From: UBA8516 sp035455245
Lineage (GTDB): Archaea; Thermoproteota; Nitrososphaeria; Nitrososphaerales; Nitrosopumilaceae
Length of the DNA: 64,000 nt
Assembly (NCBI GenBank): GCA_035455245.1
Contig: DATIFN010000010.1
Span: forward strand, 186,001 to 250,000
Direction of reading: 5' to 3'
The notes beneath the pieces were generated by a model. It made no database searches. It saw nothing but the letters and a program-made list of their open reading frames with translations, and was not told where the DNA came from. How positions within the stretch are numbered: the stretch's first letter is position 1; each line of letters opens with the position of its first letter. Shown piece after piece: positions 42,189 through 51,314 of this stretch. The position numbers were made by a program, and so were the translations under genes.

Positions 42189-43649
42189 ATGAACAAATAC
42201 TTGGTTGTGGCCATAATCACCGTGGCCATATCTATGATTTTTTCAATCCCTCTATTAACAGACCAATTTGTCAATGCGAAGACACTGAAAAAAATTCAAT
42301 TTACACAAACACTTACTTCAATGCAAGATCCTGGCCAAGGGCATGAAGGCCACCAACTTGCGTTAATTTTATCTCCCAATAAAGGAGCCATTTATGACGG
42401 TTCAATAACATATACCGCAAGTGAGCCCGTACAAATTATTGTTTTACATGAAATGAACAAAGACGATGCGAAAGGACAACCAACATGGACAGTAGATGGG
42501 AACACAGTCTTTGGACTTACACTTGTAGATCCCGGTACCAATGCAGGTTCGTACGAATTTACAGGGGCTGCATTAGCTTTGCATACAAAAAATACAAACA
42601 AATTCACCGCTACAGTAAGTGTAGATGGTTGGATACGGGGGCAAACACCAGAATTAATGGAAAAGAAAGAAGAAACGGTTTTTGAACCATCCTTGCAATT
42701 ATCACGATCAAGTGTTTCTGCAGAAATTCCCCTACACAAAGCATTCTTTGATGAGAAATCTGTTTACTATATAATTACAGATACAAATGATAAAACATTT
42801 TCCAAAACAATTTCTCAAAAACAGAAATGGAAAGTTGAAATTGCTCTTCCTTTGAATAAAACTCCAAAAGAATCCTTGAACGATGTTTACATTTTTCTTA
42901 ATGGAATAGAAGGAAACGGTACGGAGGGATTCCAAGATGAGGTCTTTTCAAGTACACCAGATCAAACGGAACAATATAACGCAATAAATTCTGTAACACA
43001 TGTTACTTGGAATGATGGTGAGAAACCTGAGGTTCTGGACTCTGTTCAAAAGATCCTTGATGCCCAAAAAGCAGGTAAAATAGAACTTGAGAAAACTAAT
43101 ACCATAGTAAATATGCCACAAATTGTTTGGCCTGGCAGTCAGATGTCTGTTAGGGCCGACAAGACTCTCACTGATGATACACCATTTGTCGGAGGACAGA
43201 TTCTTGAGATAAATACAGAGAAGATGACTGTAACCTTTATTGCACATAGAGGCTGGGGGCCTGACGGTAGAACAATATACTATATTGTAACAGATGCAGC
43301 ACCTTCTGGACTTGCTAGTTTGATTGGAGTAACAAATGCACCTACGCTTGCAAAAACATTAACCAATTCAACAGCAGTGGATCTATACCAATTTACAAAC
43401 GGAATCAAGGGATCAGGACCTATTGGTTTCCAAGCAGGCATCGCATCAGCAGCCCTGGGTGATGACACATACAGTCCTTTATGCAAAATATCTATAATAA
43501 CATGGAAGGAATCTGTAAAACCATCCGTTCTTGAAACAATGGCAGATATCAATTCAAAAAAATCAACTGGAGATGTAATAATTGACACTACAAAACCAAC
43601 TGATGGTGATAATATTCTAAACTGCCCCTTCATAGATCCATTTCAATAA
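42189..43649 (+). CDS. Exported protein with duplicated domain, hypothetical
   Basis: A 486-residue secreted protein. The signal peptide is about residues 1-30 (YLVVAIITVAISMIFSIPLL, cleavage near VNA). Residues 35-160 form a beta-rich region. Two related units follow. Unit 1 contains VYYIITDTN, VYIFLNGIEGNGTEGFQ, HVTWNDGEKPEVL. Unit 2 contains IYYIVTDAAP, LYQFTNGIKGSGPIGFQ, IITWKESVKPSVL. No copper-ligand triad or membrane anchor is evident. Thaumarchaeal secretomes contain similar proteins of unknown role; surface or S-layer association is a guess. Confidence 0.75.
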   Translation: MNKYLVVAIITVAISMIFSIPLLTDQFVNAKTLKKIQFTQTLTSMQDPGQGHEGHQLALILSPNKGAIYDGSITYTASEPVQIIVLHEMNKDDAKGQPTWTVDGNTVFGLTLVDPGTNAGSYEFTGAALALHTKNTNKFTATVSVDGWIRGQTPELMEKKEETVFEPSLQLSRSSVSAEIPLHKAFFDEKSVYYIITDTNDKTFSKTISQKQKWKVEIALPLNKTPKESLNDVYIFLNGIEGNGTEGFQDEVFSSTPDQTEQYNAINSVTHVTWNDGEKPEVLDSVQKILDAQKAGKIELEKTNTIVNMPQIVWPGSQMSVRADKTLTDDTPFVGGQILEINTEKMTVTFIAHRGWGPDGRTIYYIVTDAAPSGLASLIGVTNAPTLAKTLTNSTAVDLYQFTNGIKGSGPIGFQAGIASAALGDDTYSPLCKISIITWKESVKPSVLETMADINSKKSTGDVIIDTTKPTDGDNILNCPFIDPFQ

Positions 43650-43700
43650 AATGAATCTTTGAAAACGGATAAATTGTATTAAAAAACGATTCATTATAGA

Positions 43701-44489
43701 ATGACTGGAAAATTATACATTGTAGGTGTTGGCCCTGGTCACAATGATCACATGACGTTTCGTGCAAAGCAAGTGATTGAAGAAAGTGATACGATTGTAG
43801 GGTATGAAACCTATGTAGATTTAGTGGCTGATCTTATTGAGGGTAAAGATGTCTATAGATATGCAATGACCCAGGAGGTAGAAAGGGCACGTCAATGCAT
43901 TGAACTTGCTGAATCTGGTAAAATTGTCTCTCTTGTTTCCAGTGGAGACCCAGGAATTTATGGAATGGCAGGCTTAATCTATGAAATTCTTGCAGAATCA
44001 GGATGGGATAAAAATAATGGATTATATGTTGAATTGATTCCCGGAGTATCTTCGCTTAATTCTTGTGCTGCCCTGGTTGGTTCTCCACTGATGACAGATT
44101 TTGCTGTAGTAAGTATGAGTGATTTACTTGTTCCTTGGGAAATAATAGTCAAAAGAGTAGAGGCAGCAGCACAAGGAGATTTTGTCATAGTGATATACAA
44201 CCCTTCTAGCAAAAAAAGGATTCATCAACTGCAAGATACAAGGAAAATTTTGTTAAAATACAGATCTCCTGCCACTCCAGTTGCGATAGTAAAAGGAGCT
44301 TACAGAGAATCTCAAACAATAGTACTTACTGATCTGGAAAATTTAGAGAGTCATTCTGATAAACTTGGTATGATAAGTACAGTGATCATTGGAAATTCAT
44401 CTACATACATGTACAAAGATATGATGATTAATCCACGTGGTTATACATCAAAATACAATATAATAGAACCACAAGCAAAGAAAAATTAA
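43701..44489 (+). CDS. cbiH: Cobalt-precorrin-3B C17-methyltransferase (CbiH/CobJ)
   Basis: Ring-contracting tetrapyrrole methylase of cobalamin synthesis, 262 residues. LYIVGVGPGHNDHMTFRA at the N-terminus, VSLVSSGDPGIYGMAG near 75, VELIPGVSSLNSCAALVG near 110, VIYNPSSKKR near 170 and TSTYMYKD near 235 match CbiH. Only the methylase domain is present, without the nitrite reductase-like C-terminal extension seen in some homologues. Two bases separate it from the LLM-type gene, perhaps one transcript. Confidence 0.92.
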   Translation: MTGKLYIVGVGPGHNDHMTFRAKQVIEESDTIVGYETYVDLVADLIEGKDVYRYAMTQEVERARQCIELAESGKIVSLVSSGDPGIYGMAGLIYEILAESGWDKNNGLYVELIPGVSSLNSCAALVGSPLMTDFAVVSMSDLLVPWEIIVKRVEAAAQGDFVIVIYNPSSKKRIHQLQDTRKILLKYRSPATPVAIVKGAYRESQTIVLTDLENLESHSDKLGMISTVIIGNSSTYMYKDMMINPRGYTSKYNIIEPQAKKN

Positions 44490-44490
44490 C

Positions 44491-45468
44491 ATGAAACCAA
44501 TCCAGGTGGGTCTTACTTTACCACAGGGATGGCTTGACGAATTTCATGATAATAATCCATATAATCAATTCCAATTTTCCAAATCAGTTGCGCTAAAAGC
44601 AGAACAGCTTAGTTATGATGCTGGATATGTGTACGACCATTTCATTCCATATTATGGTGATAAACGTACGCTTCCATTTTTTGAAGCATACGTGCTTCTT
44701 TCTGCAATTGCAGCAATTACAACAAAACTCAGAATTGGTCAAGTTGTTACTTGTAATTCATATCGCATGCCATCGCTTTTGGCAAAAATGGCTTCAACAT
44801 TAGATGCAATTAGTAATGGAAGACTAGAATTTGGTATTGGTGCAGGTTGGTTTGAATACGAGTATAATTCATACGGTTATAGATTTGACCTCCCATCAAC
44901 AAGGATTGAACAGCTTGATGAATCGCTAATTATAATAAAAAAAATGTGGCAGAAAGAAAAATCAAGTTTTAAAGGAAAACACTACTCTATTAAAAATGCT
45001 ATATGTAGTCCAAAACCAATTCAAAAACCACACCCTCCAATAATGGTTGGTGGTGCTGGTCAGAAACTAATCGCAGTAGCTGCAAAACATGCAACACGAT
45101 ATAACCATCCATTTGGTACTCCAGAAATTCTACAATCAAAAATTGAATTGCTAAAAATGCAATGTAAGAAAATTAAACGAAACTTTGATGGTATAGAAAA
45201 TTCTGTCTTGTTACGGGTTCTAGTTGGAAAAGATAAGGATGATTTAAAACAAATTGTTACTCAATTAAAAAAGAAAAATGAATCAATTTCAGAATTTATC
45301 ATGCGTTCAAAGGATAGCATTGCGGTTGGTACCCCAGATGAAGTGATAGAATACTTACAAAAATATGTAAATGTAGGTATTAGTTATTTTATTGTGAATT
45401 TTGTAGGACTCTCAAATTCACTTGAAATGCTTTCACTATTTTCAAAAAAAGTTAGACCACGACTTTAA
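44491..45468 (+). CDS. LLM-class (F420/FMN-dependent) oxidoreductase
   Basis: A 325-residue luciferase-like TIM-barrel protein. The barrel is recognisable through VGLTLPQGW, AGYVYDHFIPYYG, LRIGQVVTCNSYRMPSLLAKMASTLDAISNGRLEFGIGAGWF near 82-125, KPHPPIMVGGAGQKLI near 180 and VGTPDEVIEYLQ near 270. Coenzyme F420 is the likely cofactor in archaea, though FMN is not excluded. The substrate is unknown. It follows cbiH by two bases; its stop overlaps the TyrRS stop by four. Confidence 0.88.
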   Translation: MKPIQVGLTLPQGWLDEFHDNNPYNQFQFSKSVALKAEQLSYDAGYVYDHFIPYYGDKRTLPFFEAYVLLSAIAAITTKLRIGQVVTCNSYRMPSLLAKMASTLDAISNGRLEFGIGAGWFEYEYNSYGYRFDLPSTRIEQLDESLIIIKKMWQKEKSSFKGKHYSIKNAICSPKPIQKPHPPIMVGGAGQKLIAVAAKHATRYNHPFGTPEILQSKIELLKMQCKKIKRNFDGIENSVLLRVLVGKDKDDLKQIVTQLKKKNESISEFIMRSKDSIAVGTPDEVIEYLQKYVNVGISYFIVNFVGLSNSLEMLSLFSKKVRPRL

Positions 45469-46514
45469 ACACTTTTTTTAATAGTTTCCAGAAGGTCCTC
45501 ATTTAGACTTATGCCTTCTCTTATTGGAGAGATTATCTGGATTAGATATCTTTCTACGGCATTCTTAAGATCTGATGGATGAAGTTTTTTTTCTGCAAAA
45601 TCTGATTCTAATTGCGCATAATTTGTGTAGGTCATATTTCCGCCAAATTTTGTAGGCCTTTCAATTAACATTTCAGTAAACTCATGAAGAATTATGTGTC
45701 TGGAGATTGCTAGGAGTGGATTATTCTCAACTACTCCCTCTGGGCACCATGCCTTCTTGATTTTAGTCCGTATTTCATCATCAGAATCATGAATAAATAT
45801 CCCAGAAGAGGGCTTTGACTTGCTCATCTTGCTTGCGATCTTATCATCTTCTCCAGAAGCCGGTTCTGGTTCTGCAAGACCAGGAAGAAGCCGATGATGT
45901 ATAGCTACTGGCACTTTCCATTTCATCTTTGGGAAGATCTCTCTTACCAGCATGTGGATCTTTCTTTGATCCATTCCAGAATGAACAATATCTAGGTCTA
46001 GTGCATGAATGTCTACTGCCTGCATTGGAGCATAAAGCATCTGAGCCAAGTCGAGTTTGTCCTTTTCTGATCTACCCATAATTGTTAGCGTTCTCATAGC
46101 CCGAGAAAGGGACATGTGCTTTGCAAATTGGATTAATTCAGTCCAATATTCTTTTCTTGAATCGTAGAGCTTAGAGCCCTGAAGTATCTCTACTCCAGGA
46201 CATAATAGACGGAAAGCGTCAGCATAGTATTCTGAAACTTTTTTAATTGTTTCTAGATTGCCACCAAGCTTATCGTTGATAAATGTATGCCAGTCTGCCA
46301 AAAAAACAGAACATTTCACACCAGCTTTGATAAAATCATTTATTTTAAAACCAGTTAATATGAGACTTCCAAGATGCAAAAAACCAGAAATCTCTAAACC
46401 TATGTAATGTTTTGGATGCGCATTAGTATTGAAAATATTCAACAGTTCTTCATTTGTAACAACTTCTTCAGTAGGATCTCTTGTTACAAGTGCAATTTTT
46501 TCTGTAGCATCCAA
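45465..46514 (-). CDS. tyrS: Tyrosyl-tRNA synthetase, archaeal type
   Basis: Class I aminoacyl-tRNA synthetase of 349 residues, typical of the short archaeal/eukaryal TyrRS. The HIGH-equivalent is GFLHLG near residue 46, ADWHTFIND near 70, LDIVHSGMDQRKIHML near 173, and KMSKSKPSSGIFIHD near 227 is the KMSKS loop. YIGLEISG at the front is characteristic. It has no S4 domain, consistent with recognition of the archaeal C1-G72 tRNA-Tyr. The gene stands alone. Confidence 0.95.
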   Translation of the reverse strand: MDATEKIALVTRDPTEEVVTNEELLNIFNTNAHPKHYIGLEISGFLHLGSLILTGFKINDFIKAGVKCSVFLADWHTFINDKLGGNLETIKKVSEYYADAFRLLCPGVEILQGSKLYDSRKEYWTELIQFAKHMSLSRAMRTLTIMGRSEKDKLDLAQMLYAPMQAVDIHALDLDIVHSGMDQRKIHMLVREIFPKMKWKVPVAIHHRLLPGLAEPEPASGEDDKIASKMSKSKPSSGIFIHDSDDEIRTKIKKAWCPEGVVENNPLLAISRHIILHEFTEMLIERPTKFGGNMTYTNYAQLESDFAEKKLHPSDLKNAVERYLIQIISPIREGISLNEDLLETIKKSV

Positions 46515-46548
46515 TTCGAATCAGATTTTCTTTTGTAAACCTATAAAG

Positions 46549-47112
46549 TTACGTATTAAGTTCATGTTCTTGCTTTCTGGGTCTTGTACTTAGGTAAAGT
46601 GAATGTGAACTGATGATAAATGCAGCAAGGAACATCTTAGTGGCAAATATAAGATTCCATGGTCTTGTTGGATCCGGATACGCAATTGTCAAAGAATCAA
46701 TATCAGGGACCTTTCCATTTATAATTCCAGCAGTTATCTGTGCATTAAGAATTGTGAAGTTATACATTACTTCATAAAGAGAAATGGCAGAAAATCCAAC
46801 GAGCATTAACTGCAAAAGTGACATTCTCCATGAAGGTATCCGTACAGTTTTTTTCCATCCGATCCTTGTTACACAATACCATCCTATTATAGAGGAAAAG
46901 AACAACCAAGTTGTTAACTTGGCAAAATGCTTGTAAGGAAATTCAGTTTTTACCAAGACGTCTCCCATGATGTAATTGCCTTTCTCCAACCACTCTCCAA
47001 GCATGGAGTACACTCCAAAGGCTGTAATTGAACACATAATCACTGCGCAGGCATAGAAAATGTACAAAAACACCCTATAACCTGCTTCGTGTTCCTGTAG
47101 ATGCACTTTCAT
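46549..47112 (-). CDS. Four-helix membrane protein, hypothetical
   Basis: A 187-residue membrane protein with hydrophobic segments near residues 14-34, 66-85, 97-118 and 155-175 and polar, mostly basic tails. The loop KVPDIDSLTIAYPDPTRPW lies between helices 3 and 4 and is likely external. No family recognised; I compared it mentally with amoC and found no match. A start ATG at 47112 and an AT-rich upstream region shared with the divergent DegT gene are clear. Confidence 0.6.
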   Translation of the reverse strand: MKVHLQEHEAGYRVFLYIFYACAVIMCSITAFGVYSMLGEWLEKGNYIMGDVLVKTEFPYKHFAKLTTWLFFSSIIGWYCVTRIGWKKTVRIPSWRMSLLQLMLVGFSAISLYEVMYNFTILNAQITAGIINGKVPDIDSLTIAYPDPTRPWNLIFATKMFLAAFIISSHSLYLSTRPRKQEHELNT

Positions 47113-47203
47113 TATCTTTGGCTCACTTTCTCCAAAATATAAAAATTGGTTTTCATAAAATTAAAGAGGTTTATTACAGTATTTGTAAACATAATCCTAG
47201 CAT

Positions 47204-48301
47204 TTGAAAATTCCAATAAATGTTCCTATTATAGGCAAAGAAGAAATCAAGGAGGTACACTCTGTTCTTACAGAAAAATCTCTTACATCTTCAACAAATT
47301 CCGGTGGTAAACGCGTGCAAGAATTTGAAAAGTTGTTATCTTCATTTGTCAACTCCAAATTTGCAATTGCAGTAAACTCTGGAACAGCTGCCCTACAGGC
47401 TGCACTTTATGCACTAGATATTAAAAAAGGAGATGAAGTACTTCTTCCATCGTTTACTTTTGTTGCCACTGCAAACTCTGTAGTATCAGTCGGAGCAAAA
47501 CCAGTATTTGTTGATATTTTAAAGGAAAATTATACCATGGATCCAGACGATCTTAAAAAGAAAATCACAAAAAAATCCAAAGCAATAATTCCTGTTCATC
47601 TTTACGGTAATGTGGTCTATATTGACGAAATTATGGAAATTTCCAATAAATTTAATTTAGAAATAATAGAAGACGCTGCTCAATCCCTTGGATCAAAATA
47701 CAAGGGAAAACAAACAGGAACCTTTTCCAAACTTGGTTGCTTTAGTATGTACGCCGCAAAAGTAATGACATCTGGTGAAGGAGGTGCCATCGTAACAAAT
47801 GATAAGGAATTGTTTGAAAAGCTTAAACAGATAAGAAATCACGGAATGTTGCATGGATATGATACCAGAATTCTTGGTCTAAACATGCGACTTCCAGAAA
47901 TCAATGCTGCAATAGCAAAAATACAGATGAAAAAATTAGGTAAATTTTTGAGTCAAAGAAGAGCTAATGCAAAAATTCTTACTGAGAATTTATCAGATCT
48001 AGACATCACCCTTCCTCATGAGAGAAAAGGTGAAACGGTTAACTGGTATCTGTATACTATAGCCAGCAAAAATAGAGATAATTTGATGAAAAGGCTAAAC
48101 TCTGAAGGAATAGGAGCCTCTGTTTATTATTCGCCACCTGTTCACAAAACGCCATTTTATAAAACAACAATAAAACTTCCAATAACAGATTGGGCAGCTT
48201 GCAACGTTCTCAGTCTACCAGTGCATCCACTTGTGAATAGACAAAATCTGTATCAAATTTCAAAAGTGATACACCAAATCATAAAAAATGAACATAATTG
48301 A
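47204..48301 (+). CDS. DegT/DnrJ/EryC1/StrS-family sugar aminotransferase
   Basis: PLP enzyme making amino sugars from nucleotide keto-sugars, 365 residues. The order is FVNSKFAIAVNSGTAALQAAL near 50-70, DEVLLPSFTFVATANSV near 80, IEDAAQSLGSKYKG near 160, the PLP lysine in SMYAAKVMTSGEGGA near 184 and RLPEINAAIAKIQMK near 228. Members act in surface glycan and antibiotic sugar pathways; no other glycan genes are near. Start is TTG at 47204. The downstream MtrA-like gene overlaps it by 14 bases, suggesting linked expression. Confidence 0.88.
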   Translation: MKIPINVPIIGKEEIKEVHSVLTEKSLTSSTNSGGKRVQEFEKLLSSFVNSKFAIAVNSGTAALQAALYALDIKKGDEVLLPSFTFVATANSVVSVGAKPVFVDILKENYTMDPDDLKKKITKKSKAIIPVHLYGNVVYIDEIMEISNKFNLEIIEDAAQSLGSKYKGKQTGTFSKLGCFSMYAAKVMTSGEGGAIVTNDKELFEKLKQIRNHGMLHGYDTRILGLNMRLPEINAAIAKIQMKKLGKFLSQRRANAKILTENLSDLDITLPHERKGETVNWYLYTIASKNRDNLMKRLNSEGIGASVYYSPPVHKTPFYKTTIKLPITDWAACNVLSLPVHPLVNRQNLYQISKVIHQIIKNEHN

Positions 48302-48773
48302 AAATATTGCTGGAGAAATATGCAAAATCATACTTCCAATTAACGAGGAAATATTTTTTGGCAATTCAAAATCTTCAATTGCAATATGTACACTTTCAAG
48401 TATAAATTTACTAAAAGAAATTTCAAATTCTGCTTTAATGTCACAAATTGCTGTAGTGGGAAGGCTACTTTCAGAAAACAAAGGAATAGATTCGCTTATC
48501 AAATATATAATATCGAAAAAAAACATTAAGACGATTTTGATTTGTGGTAAAGATACGATGGGTCACAGGCCTGGTCACTCCCTTGTTAAACTCTATGAAA
48601 ATGGAGTAGATTCTAGGGGTCGAATAATTAACTCATCAAGTCCAGATCCTGTTCTGACCATACCTAAATCTGATATTGAAATTTTTCGAAAACGAATGAC
48701 CATCATAAACAAAATCGGTGAAACAAACATATCAGAAATCAGACACTCAGTTGATTCACTACTTCAAACTTAG
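48288..48773 (+). CDS. MtrA-like protein (methyltransferase subunit A domain homologue)
   Basis: A 161-residue soluble protein whose central block TILICGKDTMGHRPGHSLVKLYENGVDSRGRI resembles the corrinoid-binding subunit MtrA of the methanogen Na+-pumping methyltransferase. In MtrA a histidine ligates the cobalt; here candidate histidines lie in MGHRPGHS. The C-terminal transmembrane helix of MtrA is absent. The remaining Mtr subunits and methanogenesis genes are not in the window. Its start lies inside the sugar aminotransferase gene. Corrinoid binding is inferred and would fit the cobamide genes nearby. Confidence 0.6.
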   Translation: MNIIENIAGEICKIILPINEEIFFGNSKSSIAICTLSSINLLKEISNSALMSQIAVVGRLLSENKGIDSLIKYIISKKNIKTILICGKDTMGHRPGHSLVKLYENGVDSRGRIINSSSPDPVLTIPKSDIEIFRKRMTIINKIGETNISEIRHSVDSLLQT

Positions 48774-49105
48774 TAACCGTTTTTTTGCCTTTCTTGATTT
48801 ATCTTGTTCTTCTTTTGGTATTCTTTTAGAATGTCTTCAGGAGTCATATTCAATTCAAGTGAGGCTTGAACAACAAAATGCCATATGTCAATAAGCTCCT
48901 CACGAGCTGCGTCTTCATCAAAAGTAACAGGCGTCTTCCACCACTTCCAATTTGTGACGCGCTGAAGTTCAACAGCCTCATGAATTATAGCAGTACATAA
49001 AGCTGAAATTTTTCCTTCTACATCCTTTGGGTATCTGTCTAATTTCATCATTTTCTCAAGATTTTTTTGCATCTTAAAAATTAATTTGAGTCTGTCTTCT
49101 TCCAT
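48770..49105 (-). CDS. Dimeric all-alpha dUTPase/MazG-like nucleotide pyrophosphohydrolase
   Basis: A 111-residue helical protein. The metal-binding pairs are IIHEAVELQR near residue 36 and REELIDIWHFVVQASLEL near 68, with WKWWK between them, as in the all-alpha NTP pyrophosphatase superfamily; the tail KKNKINQERQKNGY is typical of dimeric dUTPases. It probably converts dUTP to dUMP and keeps uracil out of DNA. Its stop overlaps the MtrA-like stop by four bases on the opposite strand. Confidence 0.82.
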   Translation of the reverse strand: MEEDRLKLIFKMQKNLEKMMKLDRYPKDVEGKISALCTAIIHEAVELQRVTNWKWWKTPVTFDEDAAREELIDIWHFVVQASLELNMTPEDILKEYQKKNKINQERQKNGY

Positions 49106-49139
49106 GAATTTGTTTTTTATCTGATATCTATAACCTTTC

Positions 49140-50033
49140 TTAGAAACTAACCATCTTCTTGTATTGATTAAACCTTTTCTGGATTTGCGATTTTTTTAGT
49201 TCAGATAATCCATAAACGCCATATTCTTCTACAGCAAAAGAACCCATAATGTTCCCGTAAACGACAGCTTCCCTAATGGTAGAAATCTTGGTACTTTTCT
49301 TGCTTGCCATATACCCAATCATTCCACCAGCAAACGAATCACCAGCTCCTGTAGGATCAACTATATTTTCCAACGAAAAGGCTGGTGAAGGAAAAACAAC
49401 GTCTTCATAGAAAAGCAATGAACCATGTTCGCCTTTTTTTATAATCACATACTCAGCTCCCCATTCCATTATTTGTTTTGCACATTTTATCAAATTCTGA
49501 GTTTTTGTTAACAGTTTTGCCTCTTCGTCATTTATTACTACAGAATTAACTAATCCCATCATTTTAATAACATCAGATCTTTTTGTAGAAATCCAAAAAT
49601 CAATTGTATCACACATAGAAAATTTGATCCGATCAAATTCCTTAATGACCTTTGTATTTTGTACAGGATCGTTATTTGCTAGATATACAAATTCAGATTT
49701 TCTGTATTCATCTGGAACTATTGGATTGAAACTTCCCAAAACATTAAGCTCGGTTTTATTTGTTGTCCTATGACTAAGTGTTTCATCATAACTACCATCA
49801 TATCTGAACGTTTTTCCATTTGCGCGTGCAAGTCCACTTAAATCAAGAAATTTGTTTAGTATATTGTAATACTTTTTCGGAAAGTCTTCCCCTATTACTG
49901 CTATTAAACCAGGTGTAACAAAAAAACTTGCTGAAATTGATGCAAAAGTGGCTGCTCCTCCAAGAACACCTTTCAAAACTTTTGTCGGGGTTCTTATAGT
50001 ATCTAATGCTACTGATCCAAAAATAGTGAGCAT
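49140..50033 (-). CDS. PfkB-family sugar/nucleoside kinase
   Basis: A 297-residue ribokinase-fold kinase. The N-terminal GVLGGAATFASISASFF near 23-40 is the substrate-side motif. The anion-hole and catalytic signature DPTGAGDSFAGGMIGY is near 225-240, and WGAEYVIIKKGEHGSLL near 193 also fits. Substrate may be an adenosine, ribose or fructose-phosphate derivative and cannot be fixed from sequence alone. It lies upstream of the dUTPase gene and downstream of a membrane LEA-like gene on the same strand. Confidence 0.85.
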   Translation of the reverse strand: MLTIFGSVALDTIRTPTKVLKGVLGGAATFASISASFFVTPGLIAVIGEDFPKKYYNILNKFLDLSGLARANGKTFRYDGSYDETLSHRTTNKTELNVLGSFNPIVPDEYRKSEFVYLANNDPVQNTKVIKEFDRIKFSMCDTIDFWISTKRSDVIKMMGLVNSVVINDEEAKLLTKTQNLIKCAKQIMEWGAEYVIIKKGEHGSLLFYEDVVFPSPAFSLENIVDPTGAGDSFAGGMIGYMASKKSTKISTIREAVVYGNIMGSFAVEEYGVYGLSELKKSQIQKRFNQYKKMVSF

Positions 50034-50046
50034 GTTTTTGCTGGTC

Positions 50047-50520
50047 TTATTTACCGTGTATAAATTCTCTGGATTCTTCCTGTGTTGGATAATATGTAAA
50101 GGGAATATTTAGTGAAGTAAAAAACAGACTGTATGTTACTGTTCCATCAAGTCTTAATGATGGAGAATTTTTACTCTGTTCATATTTATCGAGAACTTTA
50201 TTATCTGCAAGAAATGGTGTTTCCACAATACTTTTGCCTTTTGCGGGTATGATAGTTGGCTCTAATATTCCTGCACCAAGATCTTCTCCTTCAACAGATA
50301 TGATAAAATCTGTCTTCCCTACATTTAAAATCATAAACGACGGATTTTCAAATTCAAGATTAATGCGGTAAAGTGTTCCATCATTGGTTCTTTCTACTAT
50401 CTCACTACTTTTCATAGTTACATGAAGTTGTGTTGCAGAATAATATTGTAAATAACCCAATATGGCAAGAACCCCTATTATTGATACTATGATTATTGAT
50501 ACTTTGTATTTCCTTTTCAT
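50047..50520 (-). CDS. Membrane-anchored LEA14-like (WHy-type) protein
   Basis: About 157 residues from ATG 50520 (MKRKYKVSIIIV). One N-terminal transmembrane helix (VSIIIVSIIGVLAILGYL) anchors an extracytoplasmic beta sandwich at about 35-150, including YRINLEFENPSFMILNVGKTDFIISVEGEDLGAG, similar to LEA14 desiccation proteins. A paralogous arrangement is at 56488. Role unknown; cell-surface stress protein is a guess. The next in-frame Met 12 codons upstream adds only a polar extension. Confidence 0.65.
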   Translation of the reverse strand: MKRKYKVSIIIVSIIGVLAILGYLQYYSATQLHVTMKSSEIVERTNDGTLYRINLEFENPSFMILNVGKTDFIISVEGEDLGAGILEPTIIPAKGKSIVETPFLADNKVLDKYEQSKNSPSLRLDGTVTYSLFFTSLNIPFTYYPTQEESREFIHGK

Positions 50521-50655
50521 AACACACCTGATCTGTAATCGCTTTTTAGTATTCATAGGAAAAAAACCGTATTTTTATGTGTAAAAGATTTGATCTATTT
50601 TCTAAGTAGCTTAGAGCTAGTAGGATAAATGAAAATACATAATTGAGAATGTAAA

Positions 50656-51105
50656 TTGGCTAGAATCAGACTAAAATTAGGCGAAAACGAGATCGAGGTA
50701 GATTCTAAGGATTTTTACGTAGACAATCAAAGCGTAGACGAAGTCATTACTAACCTCTCAAGATATGTAGCAGAAGGAGCTGATGTATCAGAAAAAGAGG
50801 TGAGTGTCAATTATCTAAGCTCTCTTGAAGATGTTGAAATTCATGAACCAGAATTCACTGCTCCCATACCAATTGATTCAAGTCAGATTAGAAGCAAATT
50901 ACACATACTCGTAAGAGATTCATTTTTCAAACATCCAAGAACAGTTTCCGAGGTCGTTGCTCAGCTCTATGAATACGGTTGGTCTGCAAGACCTTTAGAT
51001 GTCTCAAAAATACTCGTAAACATGGCCCTAAATAGAGAACTTCAAAAAGATTCGCAGGAAAAACGTAGTTACTATTCCAGTAATAATTTAGTACAAATCA
51101 GTTAG
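50656..51105 (+). CDS. Hypothetical protein with C-terminal winged-helix-like domain
   Basis: A 149-residue protein starting at TTG 50656. The first 40 residues (IRLKLGENEIEVDSKDFYVDNQSVDEVI) resemble a small beta domain, and the last 75 (HILVRDSFFKHPRTVSEVVAQLYEYGWSARPLDVSKILVNMALNRELQK) have the helix-turn-helix-wing pattern of a winged helix. No family recognised. The final bases overlap the small zinc protein gene on the other strand. Confidence 0.6.
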   Translation: MARIRLKLGENEIEVDSKDFYVDNQSVDEVITNLSRYVAEGADVSEKEVSVNYLSSLEDVEIHEPEFTAPIPIDSSQIRSKLHILVRDSFFKHPRTVSEVVAQLYEYGWSARPLDVSKILVNMALNRELQKDSQEKRSYYSSNNLVQIS

Positions 51106-51283
51106 AGTCATAACTACAAACTTTACAGGACTCAAACACATCTCCCTCTAGATGGTCAAAATGTATCTTGCATTTTTTACATGTATGATGCATATCAAAA
51201 TATCCATCGCTTTCTATTTTTCCAACCTGATTTGTTATTAGATCAGTACTTCCACACTTTATACAATGACAACCACATTGCAT
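51098..51283 (-). CDS. Small double zinc-knuckle protein
   Basis: A 61-residue protein with eight cysteines in pairs: CGC and CIKC near the N-terminus, CKKC near residue 37 and CKVC near 55, plus HH and HFDH histidines. It is most likely a zinc-binding adaptor or nucleic acid-binding protein. Its stop codon region overlaps the neighbouring gene on the plus strand by eight bases. No family name is supported. Confidence 0.6.
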   Translation of the reverse strand: MQCGCHCIKCGSTDLITNQVGKIESDGYFDMHHTCKKCKIHFDHLEGDVFESCKVCSYDSN

Positions 51284-51314
51284 AAACTACTAACAAAATA
51301 ATACCACTAATAAC

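Noticed and set aside
46549..47112. Four-helix membrane protein as an ammonia monooxygenase subunit
   Set aside because: Its sequence does not match what I remember of AmoA, AmoB, AmoC or AmoX, and no other amo gene is near.
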